Source: Adineta steineri
Lineage: Eukaryota > Rotifera > Eurotatoria > Adinetida > Adinetidae
Assembly (NCBI GenBank): GCA_905250115.1
Contig: CAJNOI010000121.1
Span: 136,241-200,240, forward strand
DNA: 64,000 nucleotides
Direction of reading: 5' to 3'
The notes under the pieces were generated by a model that ran no database searches, was not told the origin of the DNA, and saw nothing but the letters and a program-made list of their open reading frames with translations. Made by a program: the position numbers and the translations under genes. Below, in pieces: positions 47,713 to 61,221 of this stretch (position 1 is its first letter; each line of letters begins with the position of its first letter).

Positions 47713-50707
47713 TTGATCGTCCATTTTTAACAGCCATATCATCTTTGTAGAAAAGACGTTCGATTTCTGAAAATAAAGCAGATATTTTTTACTATTAACT
47801 CAATATTTCATGAGAAATATTAAATCATATGTGCATGGAACACTTACCATTATGCGAAATCTTAGGTGATGAAAATCTAAATGATCTATTCGTCATAGCA
47901 GATGAAGGTGGTAGAGATGATGACAACAAAGTAAAATATAATGTCAGTTGTTCTTCGTTGTTCGTGCTTTGACTCATTTTATACGATAGAACGATAATAA
48001 AATATTCGAATACATAACTAATCTTTTTATATTGAATATACACTTAGTAACAATGAACATGGTATTATAAAAGACTAGTTGAAGAAATTTGATATCTACA
48101 CTCATAATCATGGTTATGATCACAACAAAAAAAAAATATGTAGTAAGATAGAACGAATGCATTGATGATGATGATGATGATATTTCTCATCATCATGAAT
48201 CGATTATTCTATCATAAGTGGTTTTCCTCCCACTATTAGTATGATAACGTGATCAAGATGAACAAAACGAGCAATACGGCACTGAGCAATGCCTAGCATG
48301 AAATATATCAACAACGTAAAAGAAAAAGAATGCAACTACATCAATAATCTTCAAGCAATGAATAAACGTGTCATCATCATGTTATGAAATTAACTAGCTC
48401 TATCCTATTTTTCTTCTTCTTCTTCTTCTGATTACGTCTTATCGTATCAATCTTTTTACAAATATTGATAAGGAAGTGTATTGTATTATCAAATATTAAA
48501 TCTGTACTTACCATAACGATTTCGACATGAACTTGGTTCTTCTAAAACAGAATAACGAACATGTTTGTTGTTTAGATTTTGACTGCTGTGTGCAATGGTT
48601 TTTTTCGATCTAAGTGTCACTGTTGTCATTTGAAGAGCTTAGACGGAGACGGAAAAAAACGAGATCTGATCAAAGATCAATAACAAAAAAACAAGATCGT
48701 TTTGTCTTTTAAATCGTGATGTTGATCTGGAATATGATGAGTATGTGAGTGTATGTATGTGAGAGAAAAAGAAAGATGATGAGTGAAAAGAGAAGAAAAA
48801 GCAAATGTCTACAATATATAAAGGTGCATGTATCTTGCTACATTTTCTTTCTCTCTTCGCTTCTTTATTTGCTATTGCATACGCTTATTTAGTTGATCAT
48901 CCCATTTCTTCTCATCTGTCTATCAATCGTTAGTGTATTCCATATATAAATAACAGTTCAGAAATACTACGTAATTTCTCGATCAAATATAGAAATTAAT
49001 CATACATAATTTTTACCATCTGATATTTTGTAAAGAAAAAAGAGAAAAAAAAAGAGCAGGTGAATTCGGTTTTTTCTTTTTGTAAATGTATGACATAACG
49101 ACTTCTCTTTCTATGAAGTATATTTAGTTACGAACTCTTTCCTATTTGTCATTTAGATAATTGCCACAGTACTCACTGGTTTGTCTGTTCATTTGACTCG
49201 TTTGTTAGAAAGACCCAAAGGGAGAAAAATCGTTTTCTTGTTTGATAGACTACTGCTGTTCGATAAATATGTTATATATGAAGAAAAAGAACGAGTGATT
49301 GTGTGTGGATTTAGCATAACACTCAATCATATATAGGCGCCAAAAGAAACCTCAATATTTTTTTTTTCTTTTGTGTACCATTATCATCCTGTATTGATTA
49401 GAAGGATAAATAAATAAAAATGAGAAATCAATCGATAACAACAATGATCATTTTGATTTATATCATACGTACATCTATTCTCTTTTTCTAACAGTTGTTG
49501 TTTTTCTTATAAGAAATCTTATAGGATTATAATACTTACGCGAACGTGCTCGTTCGAAACCAGTTCCACTAACATCCGTGACAGTTGTAGTATCAATCAC
49601 AATATCATCATTACATTCATCGATTAATGTACTGTCAGTAACTCGTCTCCACAACTGAATAATACCTATTTAATAAACTTATAAAAAATATATATATTTA
49701 TTTTTCATATTATACATACGTTCATAGGCAAAAGCAAATCGTTTAAATAATGGTAAAAGTGTTTCACCAAAAGCAATTTGTTTTTCATGTGTTTTTATAT
49801 GTGAATAAGCAAGTAAAATTTTTTTATCAATTGAAACTTTATATCCAAGATTATCAATAACTGTATAAAGTTTAGTACGAGATAAATATGGTTCGACTAT
49901 ATTTAAAATAGCTTTATGTTGAAATAAACGATTTTGTATATCTTCAAATGAATTAAATGATTGTATTGCTGATACAATTGATTGTCTTCTTGTTGTAACT
50001 GGCGTTGAATGTGCTGATATTGTTGTACGTGATGTTATTGGTTTTGTTTCAAGTCTATGTAATGCTTGTTGACAACAAACAATTGTTGATTCTAATTCAT
50101 GACGAACTGTATCTTCAAGATTTTTTGGTAATAATGATGATGTTGATGATGATTTTTGTAAAGATGTTACACTAGTTGTATGATGATGATGAGGAGAAGA
50201 TGATGGATGTTGTTCAAAATAAAGTATACATTCATCAATTGTTTCTTTTTGACGTAAAAGACGTTTAAATAAAACTGGTTGAACATAGGATATAATTCGA
50301 AGTATACTTGATAAATTACTTAATAAACGTTCATCATCAATAATAATTTCTTTATTTTTTATTGTTAATGTTGATGATGAAATTGTATTTGATGATTTTT
50401 CAATAAATGCTGATGCAAAAATACTTATCATTTTTGAAATAATTTGATCAGGTTTCAAGATGCGAAGAGGAAATATATCTGGATCATGAATAAAGATTTT
50501 TGAATAGATTACTTCAAATACTTCAATTGAAAATGGTAACTGAGCGAGTAATATATCAATTGAAATATCATTTGTTAAAATTTTACGGAATGTACTTGGA
50601 TTAAGACGATTAATATAAATAGCACAATCATCATAATTATGTGTTCGTAGATAATGTAAAATTCGTGCAGATGCTATATCAACAGGAGCATTACGAATAC
50701 TCGTCAT
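47713..50707 (-). CDS. Unrecognised multi-exon protein with alternative-looking first exons
   Basis: Exon 50707-49720 starts with MTSIRNAPVDIASARIL and encodes 329 residues, mostly helical, with a Ser/His-rich insert near the middle. It joins in phase to 49665-49540 (IIQLWRRVTDSTLIDE ...), 48541-48512 (QEPSSCRNRY) and 47766-47713 (EIERLFYKDDMAVKNGRS). A further exon, 47952-47848, can be included without changing phase. All these junctions leave one spare base. The exons at 48541 and 47952 each have an in-frame ATG upstream (48629 and 47977), so shorter forms could start there. The 3' end is unresolved; see 45252-45908. No domain recognised; the long first exon looks conserved rather than random. 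Confidence 0.55.
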
Positions 50708-53700
50708 TATTTCAAACAAAAATCTTTAAGATAAATTGAGATAGATTTTAAGCATGAATAATTTCTTGTGTTATTCTATTGTTATTATGGGGAATATGAC
50801 AAGGCGTTGAAAACTCGATTGGATTGATGAAAAAACAACATTCGTCTCATGCGCAATTCTCGACTATGTTATGCTTTTGCTATCACCTTCAGATAGCAAT
50901 GTCTTGTTCTTCTTTTCTTTTCTTCATCTTTCCGTTCTTTTCTTACTTGATTATCGACGTTGATGGCACTGATCTATTATCCATCTATTGCCACATACAC
51001 ACACACACACAAAAAGATTCCCTTGACGATGAGGATAACGTTTATAGCTATATGTATGTATAGACACGATATTCTTTTCTTGCTTATGGCATTGACTTAT
51101 CGATGACGACAATTGTTCCTTTACAGATAGAGTTAGATGCACGGTCGCCCTTCATGTAAACACGACACATGAATTGAATCAGGGATGGTGTTATGCCTCA
51201 AGAAAAACGACAAATGAGAGATAAGAAAGAGTAATTATTTGTGATTAAATATAAAGATGCTCGAACAAAAAAAAACATTTAGCTGCTGTACACTTATTCA
51301 CCTTTATGATATCATCATCATCATCAAATAAAAGAAGGAAATGCTCCAAAAAGAAACCGAAGGTTACCCTATTTATCTATATAACTATAAACCTTAAGAA
51401 TTCAACGAGTTCTTATCTAAAATTGATATTAATTTTTGATAGACATTTCTTAATTCATAAAACTTCTGATATATATCAAAATAATTATCAGATGATACTG
51501 ATAATTTTTTTTCCTTCGTATATTCAATGCTATTATTAGAACTGATAATCTTTAATAAATCACTGATCATATTATGTTAACATTTTATCTAAATCGAACA
51601 CCTAATGAGCACTCTTTATAGACTATATATAAATATAACAATATCATATAGTGATCTACTATTTTGACTATTCGATATATCATACTAAATAACAATAAAT
51701 AGGTTCTTGTTGATGGGAATATATATAAATACAATATGTTAGCGCTTAACTACTATTACGATGACAGTAAAGAGGATGTTAATATTGTCTATAATTGATA
51801 CTTTAAAAGTAGTAAGAGAAAAAAACCAAACTTATCTATTTAACCAATAATAAATCTATAATCTAATAATAAGATAATATATAAGGAAAAAAAATCAAAA
51901 CGTATACGAACATAGACATCTTTGGATTTTATATATCTATATAATGGTATTTAGTATTGATACACAAGTTGTTTTGCTTCTTCGGATGTATATCTATTTC
52001 CAATGGCATTTTCTACAATTATGCTCATCCGTCTGAGAAACGATATTTTTGTTCTACAAATCATTGTATATAGAAATGTCATTTACCACATGCTGATGTA
52101 TAGCGTCAAAATCGGAGACAGAAACCTACAATTCATATTTATTTCTGTCATTTATATCATTTTTTATCTCTCTTTCTCAAAAACTATTCTTTATTTAGAA
52201 CAACGAATGAGATTCAGCGATATTAGACATAGATGTATATTCAAATATCGGACGTCTCGACAATAGTTTTTTGTCATAACATTGTCTCAATCAATGAGAA
52301 AAAAACTTATTGTTTGGAAATGACCTTGACGCGTTATCAAAAACCGTACTATCGTCAATTGAATTCTAAAGTTCACCAAGCTGTTTCATATTAACTACTT
52401 CTTTAGATTTATTGACATCATGTATCATTATTTTATAGTCAACACAGTCATATAGATTTTCAATGAAACCTTTTTTGATAATTGAATCTAAAATTGTGGT
52501 AGATAAACTTGGCAACATAGTTTATCAATGAAGTTAATAGTAATCATCAAATATCACGATAAGTCAATACATGATTTCAGTTGAATTAAAAATGCAATCC
52601 TTTATCTTTTAAGAAATTTACATGTTGATATTGATTAAGGTTTCTTGTCTGTTCAAACAAAGAAATAACTATTCGTCTTTTTTTAAACTTCTGTTATTTT
52701 TATTTAAATTTGTGCATGGATTTAATATTGATTGAGTTCATTAAAGCGACAGAGNNNNNNNNNNNNNNNNNNNNNNNNNNNNNNNNNNNNNNNNNNNNNN
52801 NNNNNNNNNNNNNNNNNNNNNNNNNNNNNNNNNNNNNNNNNNNNNNNNNNNNNNTTTTTTTGTTGTGTATTAATACGAATGAATAGGGCAAAAATGTGCG
52901 TTGTCGTTATTTCTTTCTTTTAGGTTGGATAAAGAAAAAAAAGGGGGTATGAGAAAGGGATGCACATATACACAACATCCCCGTCCGTCTTGTCTAATCG
53001 AAAATAAGCAAAAGAGCGTTGGCAAGAGAAAGCATATAGAGAAAGACAGAAATAAACACTCATCCGCAATAGAGTCGACGATGATGCAGTAGTAGCTCCA
53101 TTACTCTATTTGTTTGTTGTCTCTTATCATTCCATATATAAGAAAAAGACGAATGTTTTGGGCTTTTTTACTATTGCTTCTATTTATGAATGACATTGCT
53201 TTTTTTTTATCTTTTGTCTCATAGTCAAATAAACATCATAATATAGTTTCTTAACAATGTTTTAAAAAAAAAGTTACATAATTAATATTCAGATAAAAAT
53301 CGAAATTGGGAAAGTAATTACTGTGAATTTAATCGACGCATAAATGTAGAAAAAAAAATCTAGCTGTCACATGGATAAATTGAAGAGAATTAGATATAAA
53401 CTAAGTCAGTCAAAACAAACCAAGAGAAAATGATGAAGATGAAGAAAAGACTGTAAGCTGACTGGAAGAAAAGAAAGAAAAAGTAGGAAGAAACCAACCG
53501 AAAGAGAGAAAGAAGGGTATGTGAGAAAGAAACAGAAATAGATACGCTTAAAGAAGAAAAAAAAATGACTACCATTAATCAAGAATCCTTGCCTCTTCAT
53601 AAATCTATTGATTATATCAAAGAGTCCATATGCAAGATATTACATATAGATATCAAACAAAGTTCGAAGTTATAGAAAAAAAATTATTACTGATTTTTCT

Positions 53701-54040
53701 TTCAACAGAGGACGCTATTTAATATAAATAAAGTAAATGACTGATTGTGAAAATTACATTTCGAATAGATTCATCGTCTAGTGACTTTGCAACAATTATA
53801 TAAAACCACTTTCGAGATAATTTAATAACATATGTTGTTCTTGTTTATCATATAATAAAATTAATCATCTTCGCTTATTCTTTTTTCATGTATAGAGAAA
53901 ATGAAAATATATTTACTCTTAAAACTGTTCGTTTATATTAACTTTTTCTTATGTTAAATCGGGAAAAAACGTTTAACAATATGATGAGAGAATGAAAAAC
54001 ATTCTTGTTGAACAAAAAAAAACCTATGTTCTTGATTAAA
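50708..54040. other. Gene-free stretch with assembly gap
   Basis: About 3.3 kb of AT-rich DNA containing the promoter side of the unknown minus-strand gene and a (CA)n run near 50998-51010. It includes the N run at 52755-52854. The small frames here (60-87 codons) show no domain or splice context. Confidence 0.45.
52755..52854. other. Assembly gap (100 N)
   Basis: Exactly 100 N; true length unknown. Confidence 0.99.
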
Positions 54041-55354
54041 TCATTTAATAGGTACATTTGCAAGACTTTTGGATTTAATAACATTTTTACCATTGCCTAC
54101 TGTCCATAAGATTCCTTTGAATGTTGCTTCACCTTTATCATTTGTGCTCATATCAGGTAAAATTTGATCAGATAATTCTTTTTTTATTTGAGCATCCGGT
54201 GATTTACAATCATAACCTTCACATTCAATTCGATCACCGGGTTTACTATCACTTGGTGGCTCAAGAAATTCAACTTTGTCTGCTGTTGATGCACACATAA
54301 CCACTAGAAAAAATAATCATTCGAAAATTTTCTTTTGACATAGATTCATTATTCGAACTTACTTCCTTCAGACATAATTCCACGCATTTTTGCTGGTTTC
54401 AAATTACATAAAACAATAACTAATTTTTGATCGAGCTAAAATAGTTCGTTCTTTTTATGAACTCATAGATATTTTTCTAAAACTTACATCAGTTGTTTGC
54501 ATATGTTTAACAAGACCACTACAAACCTAAAGAAGAAGAAAAAACATATTTCAAATTTTGTTACACAATTATTTAATAATAAAATACCGTTCGTGGTTTT
54601 TCTTCACCGAGATCGATTTGTTCAACATATAAAGAATCTGCATCAGGATGTTTTTCAACTAAAACGATTCTTCCAACACGTAAATCAAATCGTGATATAT
54701 CGATTGCAGTATTAGCTGCTGGTTTTTCTACAGAAAATATCACATATTATATTAAAATAATTTTATTTTTTATAGTACCTTCTTTGGCAGCTGTCTTTTT
54801 CTTTTCTTTTTTATCTTTAGCTTTTGATTGCTCACCACTAGCAGAAGATTCTGTTGTAGTTGTTGTTGCTGCTGCTGCTGCGGCTGGTGTTGCTTGTGGA
54901 GTTTCGGCTTGTTGCTTAGATTCAGCGGGAGCCTTAGGAACTTTATTTACGAAATCATATTGTTGTGTTACTGAAATAGACATGGATTTGATATTTTTGA
55001 AAGTGAATATTTTCTTCAAATTACCTCCTCGTTGATTCTCTAATGAGGTTAATTCATTCACAAGACTTTGTACTCGACTTTTTAATCGTTTATTTTCTTC
55101 TTGAAGTACGTTATAATATACTTCTGGGTCGAGTTGTCCTATTTGATAAGGAAACATTCAAGTAAACTATAGTAAAATAAAGTTTACTTACTCGTACCGA
55201 TATTAGAAATAAGTGATTTTAATTGTTGAATACGTTCATCAGCTTTTTTGGCTTTTTCTTGTATAGATTCCATTTGATAGAAAGAAGTCAATGCAGTCGA
55301 AAAATAAGAACGTTGAAACAAATGACGAACAGGTATTAATCTAAAGCAGGACAT
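54041..55354 (-). CDS. AIMP1: AIMP1 (multisynthetase complex p43 / EMAPII precursor)
   Basis: AIMP1 is a tRNA-binding scaffold of the cytosolic multi-aminoacyl-tRNA synthetase complex. Exons 55354-55192, 55138-55025, 54970-54779, 54727-54588, 54526-54488, 54435-54363 and 54303-54041 join in phase to 327 residues, or 300 if translation starts at the Met at 55273 (human 312). An N-terminal coiled coil ([18 protein letters not shown] and [11 protein letters not shown]) is followed by a Lys/Ala/Thr-rich linker. The EMAPII/OB-fold domain runs from about residue 160, with [44 protein letters not shown]-like text, VMCAS and GDRI. The upstream 27-residue extension is Arg/Ser/Phe-rich without acidic residues and could be a mitochondrial presequence. 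Confidence 0.94.
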
Positions 55355-55892
55355 ATGATTATATCTTAAACAAATACTACGAAATACAACGTAAAAAATG
55401 ATGTAATGGTATTGCATTGCCTTATTTTTTTGTTGGAAAGTAGCAGGCAATTGAATGAAGGCAGAAAAAAGTTGTTCTCCACTTGGTAAAATATGGATTT
55501 ACGAAAGTAGCCAACAAATATTTAACTATAATAAAGTCTGATTGATTTTTAAAGATTCATAATATTTGCTTATTAAAACAATAATTTAATATTACATATG
55601 AATATGACTTTGTAATTCGAGTAGACATTAGCGCTTTGAATTACTTTTACTCATTCTCTGCTCTCAACGCGATAGTTTTTGATATCACAGAGACAATAGG
55701 GACTCACAAGATTGTATACTGTGATCTAGCATAATATATATTTTGTTTTTTTACATTTGATTAATACTTTTTTTTTATTCAATTAAATAAATCGCTTAAG
55801 TGAAAATCAAAAAGAAAGAAAAAATATAAACACACATTGTACTAGCGTATGTGAAATAAAGATCACTGGTCAGTACCATAAAAAAAGAATGT

Positions 55893-58800
55893 TTATAAAT
55901 TTCGAATTTCTTCTTGTACTGTTGCATCAATATCATCTGTCTGTGATCGTTGAACTAATTCACTTTCACTAGACAAGAAAAAAAATCAGAAATATTTTAT
56001 TAAATATATTCTTGATGAAATAAAACTTACCGTAATTTTACTTCAAGCATTGCTAAATTATCTTGTAAATCTTTTTCATTAAATGGTACTTCGGCACTTC
56101 GAAGATTTTTCAATACATGTTCACTTAAACTTGCATCCCAACCAGGACTTGTCATACCCACTAAATAAACATAGTAATGCATGAAAATATACGAAAGAAA
56201 TACAAACATTCTGAACAAAGTTCTTCGCGAAGTTGATTAAATGATTCTTCATCATCAACGTCTTGATATGCACGTGATGATCGGCCATCATCAACATCAT
56301 ATGTACTAAATTGATTTGCAAGTTCTAAAAGAAAATATAGAAGTGTGACATAAGTTAGAAATGTGGGTAATTTATGTACTTGAATTTGTTGGATTTGATG
56401 GCGTTGATGGTCGTGCAGTATTGGCTTTTGAAGATTGACGAACTGCAGAAGAAGAAATCGATTTATGTGGTACTGATCTAAAATATAATATATGATTAGA
56501 GAATCGATATTTATTTCATTCTCTTACTCAGATGATCCTTGTTGCCATTTAATTCCATCTTTAATTGTAAATTCCATTGCTCTTGATTTTGTTGGTTTTC
56601 GATCGACATTCGTTGATCGACGATTTATATTTTTCGTTCCAGATGCATCTGTAATTGTTAAACTTTCATCTTTTAAACCATTTTCATCACGTGTAATTGA
56701 TGTCATTGTACTAGTCGAACTATTTTTTAATATATTTTGTGATTTTTGTAAACCTGATGATATTTTACTTCTAGTTGAATTTAATGATTGTTGAAAATGT
56801 TCATCACTATCACGTGCTGAATTTTTTGCTGATGCAACTTTTTTACCTTCAATAACCATTGGAGGAATTACTGGTGGAGCAGATTTTTTAGGAAATTCGA
56901 CGCGTATTTTTTTCTTAGTTTGTGGTGGTGGTGGAGGTGCAGGTTGTGCATTAACTTTTGGATATCGGTCAACTGATGGTCGTGTAATCAGATCAGGTTT
57001 AGATGATACCATTGAAACAGGAAGTGAAGCTGATGATACTGATGAACCTGGTCGACTATAATCATCGATTTGATTATGAGTATCATCAATAGTTATCGAA
57101 CGTTTTGGTGGTGGGCGTGATAATGTTTCAATAGAAGTTTTACGTAGTGTCATTAAATTAGGTATAGCTGGACGTTGTTCAGCAGATGAACGTGCAGAAC
57201 GATTTGATGTTGAACGTTCAACAATTGTAGGTGTAGGTGGTGATGCAATGCTTTTTCGTAGATTAACATCTGTAAAAAATCCTCCTTCCATTGATGATGA
57301 TGAATCCATTTTACGAGGTGAATTTGATAAATTAAATAGAGAATTTTGACGTGGTGTTGCCGATGGAGAATCCATTGATTTTATTTTGTCGGAACGCGAA
57401 CTAAATGGGTCTGGTGGTGTTGGTGTTGGTGTTGTAGAATCAATTGATTTTGTTTTGTTTGAACGTGAACTTATTGGGGTCCTTGGTGTTGGTGTTGGTG
57501 ATGGTGATTCAATTGGTTTTGTTTTGTCTGAACGTACATTTATTGATGTTTGTGGTGTTGGAGTTGGTGTTGCTTTGCTTGAACGTACATTTATTGATGT
57601 TTGTGGTGTTGGAGTTGGTGTTGTTTTGTTTGAACGTACATTTATTGATGTTTGAGGTGTTGGTGTTGGCGTTGTAGAATCAATTGATTTTGTTTTCTCT
57701 GAACGCACGTTTATTGACGTCCGTGGTGTTCTTGTTGAGGAATCAATTGGTTTTTCCTTGTTTGAACGCGCACTTATTGGTGCTGGTGATGGTGACGGTG
57801 GTGGTGGTGGTAATCTTGCTGTCGATGGACGACTTGTATCAGTTGAATTATCTGCTCGGCTAGCGTCTTCTATTTTTGTTTCATCAAGTAAATCATTAAG
57901 TGCTAAATCAAATTGAACAATTGCATCTTGATCAACTTTAATTGATTTCATATCGATTCCATCCGACATACTTTGTTCAGGTTTCCAATTTCGATTCCAT
58001 ATTGTTGGAACTACAAAAAATAAATTTATATTTTATTTAAAATTGTTTTTGAAAAATATACGTCGATAATCAATTTTAGCTGGTTTTTTTAAAGCAGCAG
58101 AAGATGGTCGTGATTCAGGATCAATAACTGCTTTAAGATCATCACTAGGCTTTGTTGCTAACAATGAAGGTCTATAATAATACAATGAAAGAATAAGTCA
58201 AATATTCATTTTAATATAGAAGTTAACATACAAAGGATGTTGAAAAAGTGCAACGGAACTTGGTCTTGATGATACAGAATTTTTTCTCATTGCAGAACTA
58301 TTTGGACGTGGTGTTGGTTTTATTGATATACGACTTTTAGGTCGTTCTTGTTCCTTTAAACGTAAAAGTTCTTCATCTTCTTCATCATCTTGATCGAAAT
58401 TATCATTTTGATGATTTTGTTCTGTAGTAATTGTTCGTGCGCTAGAATCGAGAAGAAAATTATACAAAGTTAAACACATCATATAAGCAAGTCTTTCCTT
58501 TCCGTGTAAGATGTATATAAAATAATGTAAAAATGAATTATTATTACCTTTCATTTGTTCGCATTGTTGATAAATCATCGTACATAGGCTAGAGAAAAAG
58601 AAAACTTCTATATAGGTAATTACGTATGCAAATATACCTCAATTTCAATATTTGCATCTTTTAAATTTGGAATATCAAGTGAATGATTAGCTTGAATTTG
58701 TCCTATTTTCTTCGGTTTATCTCTTGGTGTTGTTTTTGCTTTAGTTGTTCTTTGATTGAAAAATTCTTCATTATTCTTATTTGAACGTCGATATTTTTTT

Positions 58801-60167
58801 AATAAAAGTTTTTCTCCATAAGTTAATTTTGATGAATTAAATTCAATATTTGGCATTGCTACTTGATTTAATTTTCCATTTGAATCTTGTACAGTATCAA
58901 CAGCAGCTTCATGTGTTGATTTCTTCTTCTTGTTCGATTGATTCTTTTTTGGAGATTTTTTCTTTCCACCATCACCTTGTTGTCTCCATTGCATAAGTGC
59001 CTGTTGAAATGATGCTGCACTCGTTTTTTCATCATAATTACCATTGAGTAATTCTCCACCATCACCTTCTTCATCGATAATATCATCATCATTATAATCA
59101 TATATTTCTGTTCCCATTGTAGATCTTTGAAGAAAATCATCTTTCGATTGTGCAACACGTAAACTTTTAAAAATAACATCTGCACCAACACTATGATAAA
59201 TATAAAGTAGGCAATGAATATTAATTTTTCTCTTCTTATTTATATATTAGATATTTTATTTCATAATTAATTGTAATAAAAAATTAAATATCGAATATTT
59301 AAATAGAAAGAGTAAAAAAAACGTATTTTATAAAAATTTACGGTGCTTTTTTCTTCTGAGGTGTTGATGGTCGACTTTCATTTAAGGAAACACAACGATG
59401 ACGTTGTAAAGCACCACGAAGATGAAAATGTGCAAAACAACCAGTACAATAACATTCTGCACATTCAAGACATTTCTTCGAAGGAAAAAATTTAAAATAA
59501 GTTTTAGTCTACGGAAAAATATTTCTTTACCATTTTTGCTTCATCTTTTTCACATTGACCACATTTTATGATTTTATTATTTGTAGTTGGTTTAGCAGAT
59601 AGTAAAGTAGCAACAACAGATGGACGAGTAATTGGAGCTAAGGAAATAACCATCAAATTGTTTTATGAAATAAATCAACACTATACCTGGTGGTTCATCA
59701 GTTAAAATTCGAACTTTTGTTGGTTTATTAGCCTGAAATGATATTTAGTTTCGTATTAGAAACTTACTAAATAAAACTTTTTTTCTATTTACATCAAATA
59801 CTCGTTTTGGTTCATCACGTAAAACATGATTTGCATATTGTGATAATGGTCCGCTTTTACCTCTATCCCAAATAGGACCATTTGTTTCAGTTCTAGAAAT
59901 CAGTTGATATTAAATTTATTTAATAGAAATAAAAACTATATATACGTAGATTTTGTTTTCTCAGGGTGCATCGCAAGTTTTAGTTTATTTAAACTATCTT
60001 CTAATGCTCGAGTTTGTCGTTCGAGTAATTCACTACTTGGTGCTCTGAAGAAAATATAATTAATTAATTAAAGAAAATAATATAATAAAGATCAATTACT
60101 GTGCTTTCCATTTATTTGTCATTGTTGTTTTCAATGGTAAATGGCCGGTACTTCGAAGATTCGACAT
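55893..60167 (-). CDS. ZBBX: ZBBX-like zinc finger B-box protein
   Basis: Fifteen exons join in phase to 1123 residues: 60167-60100, 60044-59946, 59892-59793, 59732-59687, 59637-59531, 59475-59342, 59190-58638, 58588-58548, 58441-58232, 58171-58062, 58010-56528, 56477-56380, 56324-56208, 56160-56031 and 55968-55893. Residues about 24-50 form a short coiled coil (LLERQTRALEDSLNKLKLAM). The B-box at about 128-165 reads CGQC, CLEC, CYCTGCFAHFH and LQRHRC. Two further blocks match human ZBBX: SAASFQQALMQWR and NIEFNSSKLTYGEKLLLKKYRR. The large exon is Pro/Ser/Thr-rich and contains about six copies of a TPTPTPQTSINVRSNK-like repeat. ZBBX is poorly characterised; I recall expression in ciliated cells. 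Human ZBBX is shorter (about 800 residues), the excess being the disordered repeat region. Confidence 0.9.
57390..57790 (-). repeat. Coding minisatellite in ZBBX (TPTP...SINVRS repeat)
   Basis: Within the long exon, units of about 15-24 codons repeat, containing TPTPTP, a (R/Q)TSI(N/S)VRS(N/D/S)K element and sometimes SID(S)T. The two central units are almost identical at the DNA level, typical of slippage or unequal exchange. Long shadow frames on the plus strand arise here. Confidence 0.75.
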
Positions 60168-61221
60168 GGTTTTACCTTTAATAATGATTAAACACGCATG
60201 TCAACTTAACCATAAGTGTTCCTTATCATTATGTCTTGTTGTCTAGTAGCTGCCTCTTTACAACTATTGTATAGCAAGTAATAGATGCCGCCGTACTATT
60301 AAAAACGTTGAATAATAAATGTTTTTTTCAATCACCTTGTAAAATCTATTAGGAAATGTTTCTATGTAAATAAATAACAAACAAGTTGAAGATTTATAAT
60401 TATGTCAATAAATCCATAATGCCACTTGTTATTTTATTCAAGGTATTACTTAAAGTAATTTTTACTCGAGAGCTTGTAAAAGAACTCTCATTCGAAAAAG
60501 AAAAAGAAAACAATACGTCAACAAATTTTAAGTAAGATAATGGTTACTGTTTTGATTGATCGCATCTTGTACATGTGCTCATTGAATTAATACACTTGAA
60601 TTTCTTTCTCATATACTGAAAACCTGACATCAACAGAAGATGACCTATGCTTGCGTAGCAATATAGTCAATTTGTATTTCAATTTATATATATATACTAT
60701 ATGCTATCCGTAAATACATCCTAATGACTATGTAAAGTAACTCATTACATAATAGTACGACTTGACTTTCTCTAATCTATAAATAGACAATCTCTCACGT
60801 ATTATGTATATATATATCATGAGCTAGGTGTATTGCGATTGATTTTTAATTTGTTACTAAATCAATTTATTACTAGTATGCTTAAGTATTAAAAATACAT
60901 CATCAATATAGCTCTTGTATAGTTATTAACTTTATTTTTCAATAAAAAAATATATAGATTTTCTTAACTTTTATTTCTTGAAATATTAACTTAAACTGTT
61001 GAAAATGATTATTGAATAGAAAAATAATGAATATGAAGTAAATAATGAATATCTAGCTATATACAATGATTATTATCCTTATCACAGATATCAATATGCT
61101 TTGATGAAGAAAAAGAAAAATGAGGAAAAAAATTAAAAAATAAAATGAAAGAAAGAACGAATGAAGTTTTTTCTTTTATATTTGATTGTCTTGTATGAAT
61201 TCAGTAATGCATAAATTCTAT
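60168..61221. other. Intergenic, nothing recognised
   Basis: AT-rich DNA between the ZBBX start and the 3' end of the VWC-like gene. No frame, RNA or repeat of note. Confidence 0.5.

Noticed and set aside
57386-57677. Val/Gly-rich frames on the plus strand
   Set aside because: Reverse-strand readings of the ZBBX TPTP repeat; the minus-strand frame is supported by 15 in-phase exons.
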